Assembly (NCBI GenBank): GCA_910574455.1
Contig: CAJSYZ010000002.1
Span: 3,931,671-3,995,670, forward strand
Direction of reading: 5' to 3'
Origin: Trichaptum fuscoviolaceum
Lineage: Eukaryota; Basidiomycota; Agaricomycetes; Hymenochaetales; Trichaptaceae
DNA: 64,000 bases
Part shown: positions 10,396 through 21,297 of the stretch, one piece after another
Layout: each line of letters starts with the position of its first letter
Position numbering within the stretch: position 1 is the stretch's first letter
The notes under the pieces: generated by a model
What the model was told of the DNA's origin: nothing
The model's input: the letters and a program-made list of their open reading frames with translations, nothing else
The model's database searches: none
Position numbers and translations under genes: made by a program

Positions 10396-11028
10396 ACGGG
10401 CCAGCGAACGTACTTCTTTGGACGAGGGCCACCCCGTGGTCGCTGTTGACCGCCGTCACCCGTCTTCTCCTTTCTCGGAGATTTTCCTCCTGCGTAGTCC
10501 AAACCTTCCTCCTGCAAGACTCTCCTTTTTTTGTCTGGGCTTCCATCGGAAATGCCAAGCCATCCTCCGGCGCTGGCGTTGTTATATTGTGCATGCACGC
10601 CGCCTTCGTCCTGTCTCATAGTTTGTCGGCATCAAGTACGCCTTCGCGCTCACATGTGGGTACGTCGTCTTTTTGACGAGCAGATGGGGCTGGAAATCGG
10701 GAAGGGTGGTGACGGGGTCGTTGAGGTATGATGATTGCCCGCGAAGCTCGTCTGCAGCCCGTCATCTCGATACGTATCTTGTCCTCCGCTCCTGGGCGCA
10801 CCTTATGCGCCTCATCCGCAATCTCTCCAAGCAGCCACAGTCTCTCCTCGGTCGAAGCTGAGCGGGTCTCAATGAGCTCAATCAGTTTGTAGATTTTCGA
10901 GGTTAAAGAGGTAACGGTCGACGTGAGCACGGCGTCAAGCTCGCGGAGGTCGGCAAAGCGGGAGAGGTCCAGAGGGAGGGAGTCGAGAGTCTGCGCATAG
11001 TCCGCGCGCGCGTCGGAGGTAATCGATG
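10396..11028 (-). pseudogene. ING-family (inhibitor of growth) gene fragment inside hAT-1
   Basis: On the minus strand the frame reads DYAQTLDSLPLDLSRF, then DLRELDAVLTS, then RLWLLGEIADEAHKVRPG: the N-terminal helical ING domain that anchors these proteins in histone acetyl-transferase or deacetylase complexes. After a frame change near 10765 it continues ADELRGQSSYLND, YPHVSAKAY, YETGRRRR; after another, GSPDKKRRVLQEE and KSPRKEKTGDGGQQ, typical of the basic linker. The C-terminal PHD finger is missing. Frameshifts and missing ends make it non-functional. It lies within the terminal repeats of hAT-1 and so looks like a captured host fragment. Identity is from family memory only. Confidence 0.7.
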
Positions 11029-11046
11029 GCCGTCGAGGCCCGTGGT

Positions 11047-11446
11047 CGTCGTTCCGTCGAAAGAACTAAGTCGACCAGTAGCACGCGCCTATGCGCGGAC
11101 TCCAGTCAACCGTCCGTAGTATGTCTTCTGCGTGCGCAACGCAATCGTCGCTCGCGAGAAGTCCGAAGACAAGAAACAAACTGGACTCTTGCACGTCCGT
11201 AAAAGTCTTGCGCGCCCGTAAGAATGTCGCGCGCGCCGTCGTAGTCGAAGCCCGAGGACAAGAAACAAACTAGTTCGCCAGAAGAAACGAGTCCTAAAGC
11301 ACGCGCAACAGCGCAGACGTCAGACTCGTTCCCGTTCACGCTCTCGCACGTCGTGGTTGGGGAAAGGTAAGTTAATTTTCTCACGGTCTACATGACGCGA
11401 CTAACACAAGTTATTATCGCGTGTGAACCAGCTACTCCGGTCACGC
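11047..11446 (-). repeat. LARD-2-type LTR fragment, truncated
   Basis: The reverse complement matches the middle of the LARD-2 LTRs (about 21870-22250 and 25620-25950): 'cacacgcgataataacttgt', the gtcttcggacttctcgcg block and 'ttctttcgacggaacgacg'. It continues beyond LARD-1 at 17994-18032 (gttgtctttgttcccgt). Neither LTR end is present, so this is a relic, older than the LARD-1 insertion. Confidence 0.75.
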
Positions 11447-13981
11447 TGTTACGACCTGGGGGGAACCTGGGGGCCGTGGCGCGTTAGCGGCTTCCGGGGC
11501 AAGGCCTGGGAGAGCGCGCGGCAGCTGAGAAGGCGCAGGGAACCGTTAAGGACGCTACAACGCCAACGGAGTCGCGCGGGGAGCGGGGCTGCGGGGGCGA
11601 GACGCAAGGGGGCTCAAGGCGAGGACGGGACGGAGTCAGAGTCGAGGCTGGGAAGGCAGAGTCGAGGCGCGGGAAGACAGAGTCGAGACGCGGGGAAATG
11701 CAAAGCGGGATTCTGGCGGGAATCTGGAGTCGCGCGGGAATCTGGATTCGTGCGGGAATCTGGATTCGGGCGGGAATCTGGATTCGTGCGGGAATCTGGA
11801 TTCGTGCGGGGATCGCAGAGCGGGAATCGTTCGGGACTTTGGCGGGAATCGCAGAGCGGGATTCTGGCGGGAATCTCAGAGCGGGATTCTGGGCAGGACT
11901 TCAGAGCGGGATTCGCAGAGCGGGATCCGGGACAAGACAGAGACAAGAGAGCCAGAGAGCAGGCGTGCTCAGGACGGGAGCAGAGAGCTCAGGATAACCG
12001 GGATCTCAAGGCAACACTTCTGTATCAGGAGGAGGTTCCCTAAGGAAGCACTCGACAAGTCAGCATTGTAAAACTACACTAGAGACAAGACAGAAACACA
12101 CCTAAGGAAGCACTCGACAAGAGGACAAAAGTGAGTGCTCCTTACGGTGGCGACAGGTATTTATCTACTGGGCAGAATCTACAGGGAACGGGCATGCACA
12201 AACGCGCAACTAACTAGTTACACAATCTTGCGGGCGAAGGCCGCGCATACAGTGACGTGAATCCGGGATTCGGGATTCGGTGCGGGAACATCTGGGCAAG
12301 ATCTAAGGGAACGAGCGTGAAGCATGGTCAAGTGAAACAAAGAGAACTAAAGGAATGTAATTGTGCGCGAGGTATCAAGCTGGCGCACAGGCAGCGGGGT
12401 AACGAGCGTGGGGGGCGGATGTAATGCATACATCGTCTCGGGCTAAGTTGCAGGCAACTTCTGGCGTGGATCAGGGTCGCGGGAGATCGACAGGGACCAA
12501 CTTCGAAGAAGCCGGTGCTTCGATGTCGTAACGAAGCCTAATCGCGAGGCGCGCGCGGGGCAGGGCGACTAAGGACGGGGTTCGAGTCCTTGCGGACAAT
12601 GAGATCAATCCCGCACACGGGGTAGCGGGAATGTGGTCTGCGGGCCGGGACAGGACGCTACTAGCGAGACTAGTTGGCTGGCACGTGCGTGGCCAGGCCA
12701 ATCACCTGGGGCTATCTCAAGACGAGGTTAGCATCGAGGAGCGGGAAGCTAAGGGGTTTCCCTTGGACGACGGGAAACTCGCGCGATTCGCGACGGGATC
12801 ATGCAGGGAATCTGGTTCGGGTTTCGACCGGGTTTCGAGTTCGGGGTTCGACTGGGAATCGAGTTCGGGTTTAGACCGGGAATCGAGTTCGGGTTTCGAC
12901 CGGGAATCGAGACAGGGTTCGACCGGGAATCGTAGCGGGAATCTTTCGGGAATCAGAGCGGGAACTTAGCTGGGGTTGCGATGGGAATCGCGGCGGGATC
13001 GAAGGCGGGAATCCTGCGGGGGATTTGCGCAGGGATTCGAGACGGGACGCGAGGCGGGAAACGAGCGGGATTTCGACTGGGATCGTGCGGGGAAAGGAGT
13101 GGGATTCCAACCGGGAAGCGAGCGGGGTTTCTACCGGGAATGAGCGGGGGAGTCTGGCGGGACTCTAGTCTGGAAACGAGCGGGGGGAGTTTGGCGGGAC
13201 TCCAACCGGGACGAGTGTGGGTTGCGGGATTTGTCAGAGGGGACGCTTGACAGCGTTCGCGGCGAGGCGGGATTCCTGGCGGGGCAGGCTGTGGACGAAC
13301 AAGGGCAGGTCGAGAGGCACAGGATGTCGAAGGGGTTAGCTAGGGCACCGTGGCAGGACGAGCGCAGGGCAGGGTTCGTGACCGGGCAGGATTGCGGGAC
13401 GGCAATCCTTGACCTGCTGTCGTGTTGGCTTACTCAAGGCCAGACAGAGGTCGACTTTGGACGCAGTGGATCAATCTCCTAACTGCACTTCATGACTGTG
13501 GACGCGAGGCCGGGATCTGGTATCCGGGCATAGTCGAGAACCTACGAGGTCTGGGATAGCTATGGCTATGGCTATGGCTGTGGCAGGCTATGGCTATGGC
13601 GGTGGCTATGGTGAGTGACTTCGGGACTATGGCGAGGTACGGGGTTCGCTGGAGCGGGGAACAGAGCATGACGGGAGCGGGGAGCGAGCGGGGGATCATC
13701 CTAGAGTCGGGGGAACGACGAGGCGGGCTAGGGATGGATCGAGACGCGGGGACGAGGCGGGGGACTGACGAGGAGACGTGGGCGAGGACAAGCAGGGGCG
13801 AGGAGGTCGTAGCGGGGCTGAACTCTTAGCAGGAGAATGCATGGCGAAGCAGGGGTTCTTCTGGGATCAGAGAGCGGGGGATCCTTTCGGGATCTAGCCA
13901 AGGTCGCGATTTCGGGTTTCAGTATACCGGGTTCTGTTCGGGATTGCCTTAGACATGTTGGGGTCCTGGGGGATCCCGACA
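11447..13981 (-). repeat. LARD-1 3' LTR (2535 bp) with internal minisatellites
   Basis: Unusually long for a fungal LTR. It contains degenerate tandem repeats built on gcgggaatctggattc (about 11705-11900), a second block built on cgggaatcgagttcgggttt (about 12800-13110), and a ctatgg microsatellite (about 13558-13612). Long apparent open frames here follow the repeat pattern and are not taken as genes. The 11-mer matching the primer-binding site is aggacaaaagt near 12121-12131. Confidence 0.9.
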
Positions 13982-14172
13982 TTACCCCCCTCCAAAGGTG
14001 CTACTCCGGAGCACCAAAGGATTAGAGTAGTCTTTAGCTTTTCGTACTAATTATCCAATACTTAATAACCATAATCATAACCAAGACGCAGAGTCTTTCG
14101 GGATTTCCGTCGAGAAACCATTATTACCAACGCGGGACTAAACATAATCCGAAAAAAAATTCGCGGGGGAAT

Positions 14173-15351
14173 CTACCGGGTTTTGACCAAAATTCGCGCC
14201 AACGGGCGGCTTTGCTTTCGTCGAGGCGTGCCTTTCCCACCGAGCTGGGGAGAGGCAGTCAGTTTGCCTAGGCGGTCGGGTTTCGCAAGGACCAGGGGCG
14301 GGGACGAAGCGGGGGTCGAGGACGAGACTTCAGGCAGGGCGGCCTCAGGGGGCCCTTCCGGGATCGACTGGGCTGGACGGGATTTTCGGTGCAGGAAATC
14401 TACCAAAGTTCGGGACGCGCTTGCTTGTGCTTCTGCAGCACCAAGCAGTCGTTCGGGAACAACGGGGTCGAGCGGGGTCGGGATCGAAGCGGGAACTGGT
14501 TCAGGGACCGGGGAAACAGGTGCAGGAACTGGAGGCACGGCGGGAGAAGCTGGGGTCGAAGCGTCTGGAGCGGGGGACGTGACAGTCGGGACCGGGGCGG
14601 CAGTAGACGTTGACGGGATCGTTTGCAGGTCAGAGATGCATACTTGTATCAAACCCTGTAAGAGGCTTTCAACTTCGTGACGCAGGAACTGGCTGAACGC
14701 GGGATCCGTGTCTTGGACTATCCGGGTGCAATGGGGCACCATTCGGGTCAGGACTTGGGCAACGCGGCTCAACATGGCGGGAGACGGTTCTGAGGCAGCA
14801 GGGGCGCGGGTTTCCGGGGCAGAATCCGAGGACGTAGCTTGGACACCTATCATCGCAAACTGGCGTTTCGGGCTAGACTTCCGGGGTGCGACTTTTGCGG
14901 GGGGAGCGGCTTTTTTCACGGGCGGCCTTTCAGCACAATCGCGAATCAAGTGGCCCTTTGTTCCGCAGTAGAAGCAGAGCCCAAGTTTTCGCCTTTCATG
15001 CCTATCAGCATCAGAAAGGGTGCGCTTGGTCGAGGACGGGATTCGGGGAACCGTAGGACGGGGCATCGTGGCACGGGGCGGGGCAGTCGGACATGCGGGA
15101 ACCAGATGTTCGTTAGAACCGCAGTAGAAACAGAGGCGCAGTTTACGGCGCAGTTCACGGGTTTCTGGGGTCGACGTATGGGACGCAGGGCGAGAGCGGG
15201 GGCGAGGTGCTACCGAGGCTGGGGAAGTTGACCGGGACGTGGCTGGCGAGGCAGGGACAGAGACAAGCCGGGGGAGCGGGACAGCAGGTGACTGTGGCCG
15301 GGAATTGCTCGAGGAAGACGAGCGCGTGGAGCGGGAGTCTGACGCGGACAT
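14173..15351 (-). CDS. LARD-1 Gag-like protein with two CCHC knuckles
   Basis: 392 residues, start ATGTCCGCGTCAGACTC at 15351, the only long frame in the internal region. The N-terminus is Ser/Pro/Arg-rich. Two zinc knuckles follow, CFYCGSNEHLVPAC (about residue 72) and CFYCGTKGHLIRDC (about 130), both CX2CX4HX4C. The rest is Pro/Ala/Ser-rich with a short helical stretch (MLSRVAQVLTRMVPHCTRIV) in the middle. The capsid domain seen in the other Gags of this window is absent, so this is closer to a nucleocapsid-type RNA-binding protein than a complete Gag. It may help package the element RNA into particles made by a partner. The frame is intact. Confidence 0.8.
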   Translation of the reverse strand: MSASDSRSTRSSSSSNSRPQSPAVPLPRLVSVPASPATSRSTSPASVAPRPRSRPASHTSTPETRELRRKLRLCFYCGSNEHLVPACPTAPPRATMPRPTVPRIPSSTKRTLSDADRHERRKLGLCFYCGTKGHLIRDCAERPPVKKAAPPAKVAPRKSSPKRQFAMIGVQATSSDSAPETRAPAASEPSPAMLSRVAQVLTRMVPHCTRIVQDTDPAFSQFLRHEVESLLQGLIQVCISDLQTIPSTSTAAPVPTVTSPAPDASTPASPAVPPVPAPVSPVPEPVPASIPTPLDPVVPERLLGAAEAQASASRTLVDFLHRKSRPAQSIPEGPPEAALPEVSSSTPASSPPLVLAKPDRLGKLTASPQLGGKGTPRRKQSRPLARILVKTR

Positions 15352-15440
15352 AGCAACGCGGGGATTTTGTCGAAGTCCGAAAAAAAAGAGTCGGGAAAAG
15401 AGCGTAGATTGTTGCCAATCCTGGTTACGGTAAGCTTTAG

Positions 15441-15451
15441 ACTTTTGTCCT
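15441..15451 (-). other. LARD-1 self-priming site
   Basis: The minus strand reads AGGACAAAAGT two bases inside the 5' LTR; its exact complement ACTTTTGTCCT is in the LTR (plus 16128-16138). The A in GGAC differs from the T of gypsy-A and the C of gypsy-B/-C, and the LTR partner base changes with it. Confidence 0.85.
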
Positions 15452-15453
15452 AA

Positions 15454-17988
15454 TGTTACGACCTGGGGGGAACCTGGGGGCCGTGGCGCGTTAGCGGCTT
15501 CCGGGGCAAGGCCTGGGAGAGCGCGCGGCAGCTGAGAAGGCGCAGGGAACCGTTAAGGACGCTACAACGCCAACGGAGTCGCGCGGGGAGCGGGGCTGCG
15601 GGGGCGAGACGCAAGGGGGCTCAAGGCGAGGACGGGACGGAGTCAGAGTCGAGGCTGGGAAGGCAGAGTCGAGGCGCGGGAAGACAGAGTCGAGACGCGG
15701 GGAAATGCAAAGCGGGATTCTGGCGGGAATCTGGAGTCGCGCGGGAATCTGGATTCGTGCGGGAATCTGGATTCGGGCGGGAATCTGGATTCGTGCGGGA
15801 ATCTGGATTCGTGCGGGGATCGCAGAGCGGGAATCGTTCGGGACTTTGGCGGGAATCGCAGAGCGGGATTCTGGCGGGAATCTCAGAGCGGGATTCTGGG
15901 CAGGACTTCAGAGCGGGATTCGCAGAGCGGGATCCGGGACAAGACAGAGACAAGAGAGCCAGAGAGCAGGCGTGCTCAGGACGGGAGCAGAGAGCTCAGG
16001 ATAACCGGGATCTCAAGGCAACACTTCTGTATCAGGAGGAGGTTCCCTAAGGAAGCACTCGACAAGTCAGCATTGTAAAACTACCTAGAGACAAGACAGA
16101 AACACACCTAAGGAAGCACTCGACAAGAGGACAAAAGTGAGTGCTCCTTACGGTGGCGACAGGTATTTATCTACTGGGCAGAATCTACAGGGAACGGGCA
16201 TGCACAAACGCGCAACTAACTAGTTACACAATCTTGCGGGCGAAGGCCGCGCATACAGTGACGTGAATCCGGGATTCGGGATTCGGTGCGGGAACATCTG
16301 GGCAAGATCTAAGGGAACGAGCGTGAAGCATGGTCAAGTGAAACAAAGAGAACTAAAGGAATGTAATTGTGCGCGAGGTATCAAGCTGGCGCACAGGCAG
16401 CGGGGTAACGAGCGTGGGGGGCGGATGTAATGCATACATCGTCTCGGGCTAAGTTGCAGGCAACTTCTGGCGTGGATCAGGGTCGCGGGAGATCGACAGG
16501 GACCAACTTCGAAGAAGCCGGTGCTTCGATGTCGTAACGAAGCCTAATCGCGAGGCGCGCGCGGGGCAGGGCGACCTAAGGACGGGGTTCGAGTCCTTGC
16601 GGACAATGAGATCAATCCCGCACACGGGGTAGCGGGAATGTGGTCTGCGGGCCGGGACAGGACGCTACTAGCGAGACTAGTTGGCTGGCACGTGCGTGGC
16701 CAGGCCAATCACCTGGGGCTATCTCAAGACGAGGTTAGCATCGAGGAGCGGGAAGCTAAGGGGTTTCCCTTGGACGACGGGAAACTCGCGCGATTCGCGA
16801 CGGGATCATGCAGGGAATCTGGTTCGGGTTTCGACCGGGTTTCGAGTTCGGGGTTCGACTGGGAATCGAGTTCGGGTTTAGACCGGGAATCGAGTTCGGG
16901 TTTCGACCGGGAATCGAGACAGGGTTCGACCGGGAATCGTAGCGGGAATCTTTCGGGAATCAGAGCGGGAACTTAGCTGGGGTTGCGATGGGAATCGCGG
17001 CGGGATCGAAGGCGGGAATCCTGCGGGGGATTTGCGCAGGGATTCGAGACGGGACGCGAGGCGGGAAACGAGCGGGATTTCGACTGGGATCGTGCGGGGA
17101 AAGGAGTGGGATTCCAACCGGGAAGCGAGCGGGGTTTCTACCGGGAATGAGCGGGGGAGTCTGGCGGGACTCTAGTCTGGAAACGAGCGGGGGGAGTTTG
17201 GCGGGACTCCAACCGGGACGAGTGTGGGTTGCGGGATTTGTCAGAGGGGACGCTTGACAGCGTTCGCGGCGAGGCGGGATTCCTGGCGGGGCAGGCTGTG
17301 GACGAACAAGGGCAGGTCGAGAGGCACAGGATGTCGAAGGGGTTAGCTAGGGCACCGTGGCAGGACGAGCGCAGGGCAGGGTTCGTGACCGGGCAGGATT
17401 GCGGGACGGCAATCCTTGACCTGCTGTCGTGTTGGCTTACTCAAGGCCAGACAGAGGTCGACTTTGGACGCAGTGGATCAATCTCCTAACTGCACTTCAT
17501 GACTGTGGACGCGAGGCCGGGATCTGGTATCCGGGCATAGTCGAGAACCTACGAGGTCTGGGATAGCTATGGCTATGGCTATGGCTGTGGCAGGCTATGG
17601 CTATGGCGGTGGCTATGGTGAGTGACTTCGGGACTATGGCGAGGTACGGGGTTCGCTGGAGCGGGGAACAGAGCATGACGGGAGCGGGGAGCGAGCGGGG
17701 GATCATCCTAGAGTCGGGGGAACGACGAGGCGGGCTAGGGATGGATCGAGACGCGGGGACGAGGCGGGGGACTGACGAGGAGACGTGGGCGAGGACAAGC
17801 AGGGGCGAGGAGGTCGTAGCGGGGCTGAACTCTTAGCAGGAGAATGCATGGCGAAGCAGGGGTTCTTCTGGGATCAGAGAGCGGGGGATCCTTTCGGGAT
17901 CTAGCCAAGGTCGCGATTTCGGGTTTCAGTATACCGGGTTCTGTTCGGGATTGCCTTAGACATGTTGGGGTCCTGGGGGATCCCGACA
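15454..17988 (-). repeat. LARD-1 5' LTR (2535 bp)
   Basis: Near-identical to 11447-13981 at a constant offset of 4007 bp. In element orientation about 1.85 kb precede the primer 11-mer (16128-16138) and about 0.68 kb follow, suggesting a very long U3. Confidence 0.92.
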
Positions 17989-18224
17989 CACGCAACTAAC
18001 CTGACCCGTTGTCTTTGTTCCCGTTCCTCAATGTCTGCGGCCTACGGCCACTGCAGGTACCTGCAGGTACCTGCACAGGTACCTGAGTTAAAAAAAAGTC
18101 ATACCTGGATCCGCAGGTAAGCGTGGGAAACAGGTACCTGCATGCGGGTGCACCCGGAGCCGCAGGTTTTTGCTGCAGGTACCTACAGGTACCTACGGGT
18201 GACACGCACCCGTGTCATGCTCTA
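17989..18224 (+). mobile_element. hAT-1 right end
   Basis: Ends in CACCCGTGTCATGCTCTA, the inverted partner of the left end at 37209; the 19 bp terminal repeat tagagcatgacacgggtgc is perfect. The 8 bp target duplication aactgcgc follows at 18225-18232 and recurs (as gcgcagtt) at 37210-37217. An 8 bp duplication and a TAGAG start are typical of hAT transposons. Many subterminal copies of ggtacctg and acccgt (18050-18215) resemble transposase-binding arrays. The first 45 bp belong to the LARD-2-type LTR fragment. Confidence 0.88.
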
Positions 18225-18871
18225 AACTGCGCCAGGGCAAGGACACGGTGTCGGAGTATGCGGCGAAGTTTCGTGCGTTGCTGGTGGAGTCGGAGGTGGA
18301 CTGGGGGATAGAAGGGAAGATGCTGGTGTTCGAGACCGGACTCAGCAGTCAGTTCCGCTACGATCTGGCGAGCAAGGAGATCCGGGAGACCAAGAGCTTC
18401 GACCAGTGGGTCCGACTGCTTTGCGAATACGATGAGGACTTGCGTGCGCGTCGGACTGGCTTCAAGCAGAACAACTGGAGTCCGAACTGGGGCTCCCGCT
18501 CGCAGACACACCACTCCGCTTCGCGCGGACCGACTCGGGACCCCGACGCGATGGACATCGATCGCTTGAGCACTGAAGAGATGATGCGCCGCGGACTCTG
18601 CTTCCAGTGCGGTGAGCATGGACACCTGGCTCGAGACTGTCCGCAGCGGAGCAAGAGATCAAATGTCCGATCGAAGGTGGCTTCACAGACCGCCGCCTCG
18701 TCATCCACCGCTCCGCCCGCCGCCTCTGCGCCCGCCGCCGCTCCCAAGACACCGACTGCGACCCTCGAGGAAGTCCGCGACGAGACTCCGACCGTGAACG
18801 CCGCTCGCACTCCGACCGTTGACGAAATCGCCAAAGCGGTAGCAGCTGCTCTCAAGAGTCAGGGTTTTTGA
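18225..18871 (+). pseudogene. gag: gypsy-B gag, 3' part
   Basis: Continues the gypsy-B gag begun on the minus strand at 37851-37210, cut by hAT-1 after ...LMKLR; the next residues here are QGKDTVSEYAAKF. It holds the end of the capsid domain, a zinc knuckle (CFQCGEHGHLARDC, near 18602) and a Pro/Ala-rich tail. Gag ends with cag ggt ttt tga, which includes the slippery heptamer GGGTTTT (18862-18868), and pol continues in the -1 frame. Apart from the split it appears undamaged. Confidence 0.9.
18862..18868 (+). promoter_or_regulatory. -1 frameshift heptamer of gypsy-B
   Basis: G GGT TTT in the gag frame with TGA directly behind. GGGUUUU is a canonical X XXY YYZ slippery site (as in barley yellow dwarf virus). 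The -1 frame is open from this point into the protease. Confidence 0.75.
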
Positions 18872-21297
18872 GTGGGTCTAGGCGCGCGGTCGTTCCGCCA
18901 AAGACCCCGAACCGATTTTCGCTGTTAGATGATGATGTATCCGATCCCTCTGTGTACAATCGTACTTCGCTAATACACAAGAGTTTGCGTCGATTCATCC
19001 ATGTCCCAGTGAGAATAAGTGACGGCCGAAAGATTTTGAGCATGAGAGCGCTGCTAGACTGCGGTGCATTTTCGGTGATTATCAACCAGAAGCTGGTGCG
19101 GAAGTTCGGACTACGTACTCGTCCTCTCGACCGACCAATCAAGGTGTACAACGCCGACGATTCGCTGAACCAGAGTGGTCCGATTACAGACCAAGTCCGA
19201 CTTACTCTGGAGATCGGTGGACACAAAGAAGAAGTCGATGCCACAGTGGCAAACATCGGAGACTATCCGTTGATCATTGGGATAGATTGGCTACACCACC
19301 ATAACCCGGAGATTGATTGGAACGATGAGACCATCAGCTTTACGCGATGTCCGAACGAATGCCGCCCCGTCGAAGCGGCAAGAGTCGTAGAAGCCGGACA
19401 ACCGCTACCCCGCGCTGTTCGCAAGTTGCGGGCCGCGCGATGCAAGAACAGTCGACAGATGCGACCGCGACCGCAGCCCCATGCGAGAGTCTGCGTTGCG
19501 GAAGTCGGTGATGATTCAGATGAGTTGGACAGTGAGTCTGACGACCTTGCGAAGATTCCCCCCGGATTTTGGTACTCCGAAAAGTACATGGACATCTACC
19601 ATGATGCAGAGCAGTTCTATGTGGCGGACGATCCGGACTTTGTGCATAAAGTTGCGGCCTCGTATACCTGGTCGCAGGCGATTGCGGAGAAGTCGGCAGT
19701 GAAGGAGGGCGATAAGTCCTTCGAGGAGATGGTCCCCCCGCAGTACCGCGAGTTTGCGAAGGTGTTTTCGAAGTCAGAGGCCGAACGGTTGCCCGAGAGG
19801 AAGCCGTTTGACCATGCGATCGACTTGGAGCCCGGATCGACCCCTTCATACAGCAAGATCTATCCTATGGCACCGGCGGAGCGGGCAGCCTTGAAGGAGT
19901 TCATTGAGGAGAACCTTCGAAAGGGTTACATCCGACCGTCGAAGTCCCCCGCCGCTGCTCCGGTCTTCTTCATCAAAAAGAAGGACGGATCGCTTCGGAT
20001 GGTCGTCGACTACCGAAAACTCAATGAGATCACCGTCAAAAATCGGTACCCGCTTCCCCTGACCACCGAACTCATCGATTCCTTGAAGAAGGCCCGCGTC
20101 TTCACCAAGCTCGACTTGCGGGCCGGATACAACAATATCCGCATCAAGGAAGGCGACGAGTGGAAGGCCGCTTTTCGGACTCAGGAGGGCCACTTCGAAC
20201 CGACCGTTATGACTTTCGGACTTACAAACGCACCCGCTACGTTTCAGCGGATGATGAACGAGCTCTTCAAGGATATGCTGGATGTTATTGTCATTATCTA
20301 CCTCGATGACATCTGCATTTTTTCGGAGAACGAGTCGGAGCACGAGGAACACGTTAAGGAGGTACTCCGACGTTTGGAAAAGTATGACCTGTTCTGTAAG
20401 CCCGAAAAGTGCGAGTTCCACAAGGACTCCATTGAGTACCTGGGTATGATCATTGGCTCTGGAATTATCTCGATGGATCCGAAGAAGGTCGAAGCAGTGG
20501 CCGACTGGCCGACTCCGGCGAAGGTGAAGGACATTCAGGCTTTCTTGGGGTTCGCAAACTTCTACCGACGTTTTATCAAGGACTTCTCGAAGCTGGCGGT
20601 TCCCATGACCGAATTGTTGCGGAAGGATGTCCAGTGGCGCTGGACTACCCGCCAGCTAGAGTCCTTCGATGGTCTGAAGAAGATGTTTGCTGAGGCACCG
20701 GTCCTCGCAATGCCCGACCTTGAGAAACCCTTCATCCTCGAATGCGATGCTTCGGACTTCGCGACCGGAGCGGTACTTTCGCAGATCGGACCAGACGGTG
20801 ACATTCACCCAGTGGCCTACTATTCGAAGTCCCTGGGCGATGCGGAGAGGAACTATGAGATCCACGACAAGGAGCTTCTAGCCATCGTCCGAGCCTTGGA
20901 CGAGTGGCGGCACTATCTCGAAGGAAGTCCGCACAAAATTGACATTGTGTCGGACCACCGAAACCTGCTCTTCTTTGCGGAAGCCCGAAACCTTACGAGA
21001 CGCCAGGCCCGCTGGAGCTTGTTCCTTAGCCGTTTTGACTTTCTGATCCGTCACCGCCCCGGCCGACTTGGTGGAAAGCCGGATGCTTTGTCCAGGCGCG
21101 AAGATCTTCGCCCTGACGGACCGGACAATACGAACAAGGTCCTGCTGGACACGAACCGCTTCTATACGTTGGCGATGCGACGAGGGATGGTCCGGGTAGA
21201 GGGGGATACGGAGTTGTTGCGGAGGATTTGGGAGTCCGAGAGGTTTGACGAGGAATTGGTCGAGGCGATTGAGAAAGTGAAGGAAGGGGCTCCGCGC
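18863..21297 (+). pseudogene. pol: gypsy-B pol, part 1 (protease, RT, RNase H)
   Basis: Open -1 frame reading GFLSGSRRAV, then the protease, where the usual DSGA/DTGA box is DCGA (ALLDCGAFSVII). RT follows with IIYLDDICIFS near 20295 and RNase H with ECDASDFATGAVLS near 20740. The reading stops at ...GAPR where LARD-2 is inserted and resumes in the same register at 26110. No stop or frameshift was seen in this part. Confidence 0.92.

Larger units (their letters stand above)
9586..11446 (+). mobile_element. hAT-1, main part (between A1 and LARD-1)
   Basis: Inner part of a DNA transposon whose ends are at 18224 and (inverted) 37209. Junctions: aatag at 9586 equals the reverse complement of ctatt at 36995, the duplication left by a gypsy-A insertion; cacgc at 11442-11446 is repeated at 17989-17993 by LARD-1. 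It carries an ING-like gene fragment (minus, about 10396-11028) and a piece of LARD-2-type LTR (from about 11047). Nothing recognisable was found at 9590-10390. No transposase is visible, so the element is non-autonomous. Assembled length would be about 2.3 kb. Confidence 0.8.
11447..17988 (-). mobile_element. LARD-1: non-autonomous gypsy-type element with 2.5 kb LTRs
   Basis: Two 2535 bp direct repeats (11447-13981 and 15454-17988) flank only 1472 bp, with a perfect 5 bp target duplication cacgc (11442-11446 and 17989-17993). In minus orientation: LTR TGTCGGGATCCC...GGTCGTAACA, self-priming site, one gag-like gene, and a purine tract (tttggaggggggtaa) like that of gypsy-A. No protease, RT or integrase is encoded. 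The LTRs differ by only a few bases and single-base indels (for example near 12077 and 12555), so insertion was recent. Shared termini and purine tract suggest movement by gypsy-A-like enzymes. Confidence 0.92.

Noticed and set aside
11705..11900. CRISPR-like array in the regular 16 bp repeats
   Set aside because: No unique spacers of constant length, eukaryotic context; it is a degenerate minisatellite.
11423..12043. Long open frames on both strands within the LARD-1 LTRs (also 11614-11946, 12631-12969 and the copies 4007 bp downstream)
   Set aside because: They follow the GCGGGAATC minisatellite in several frames at once and encode simple ESGF/NPDSR repeats; no start context, intron or domain.
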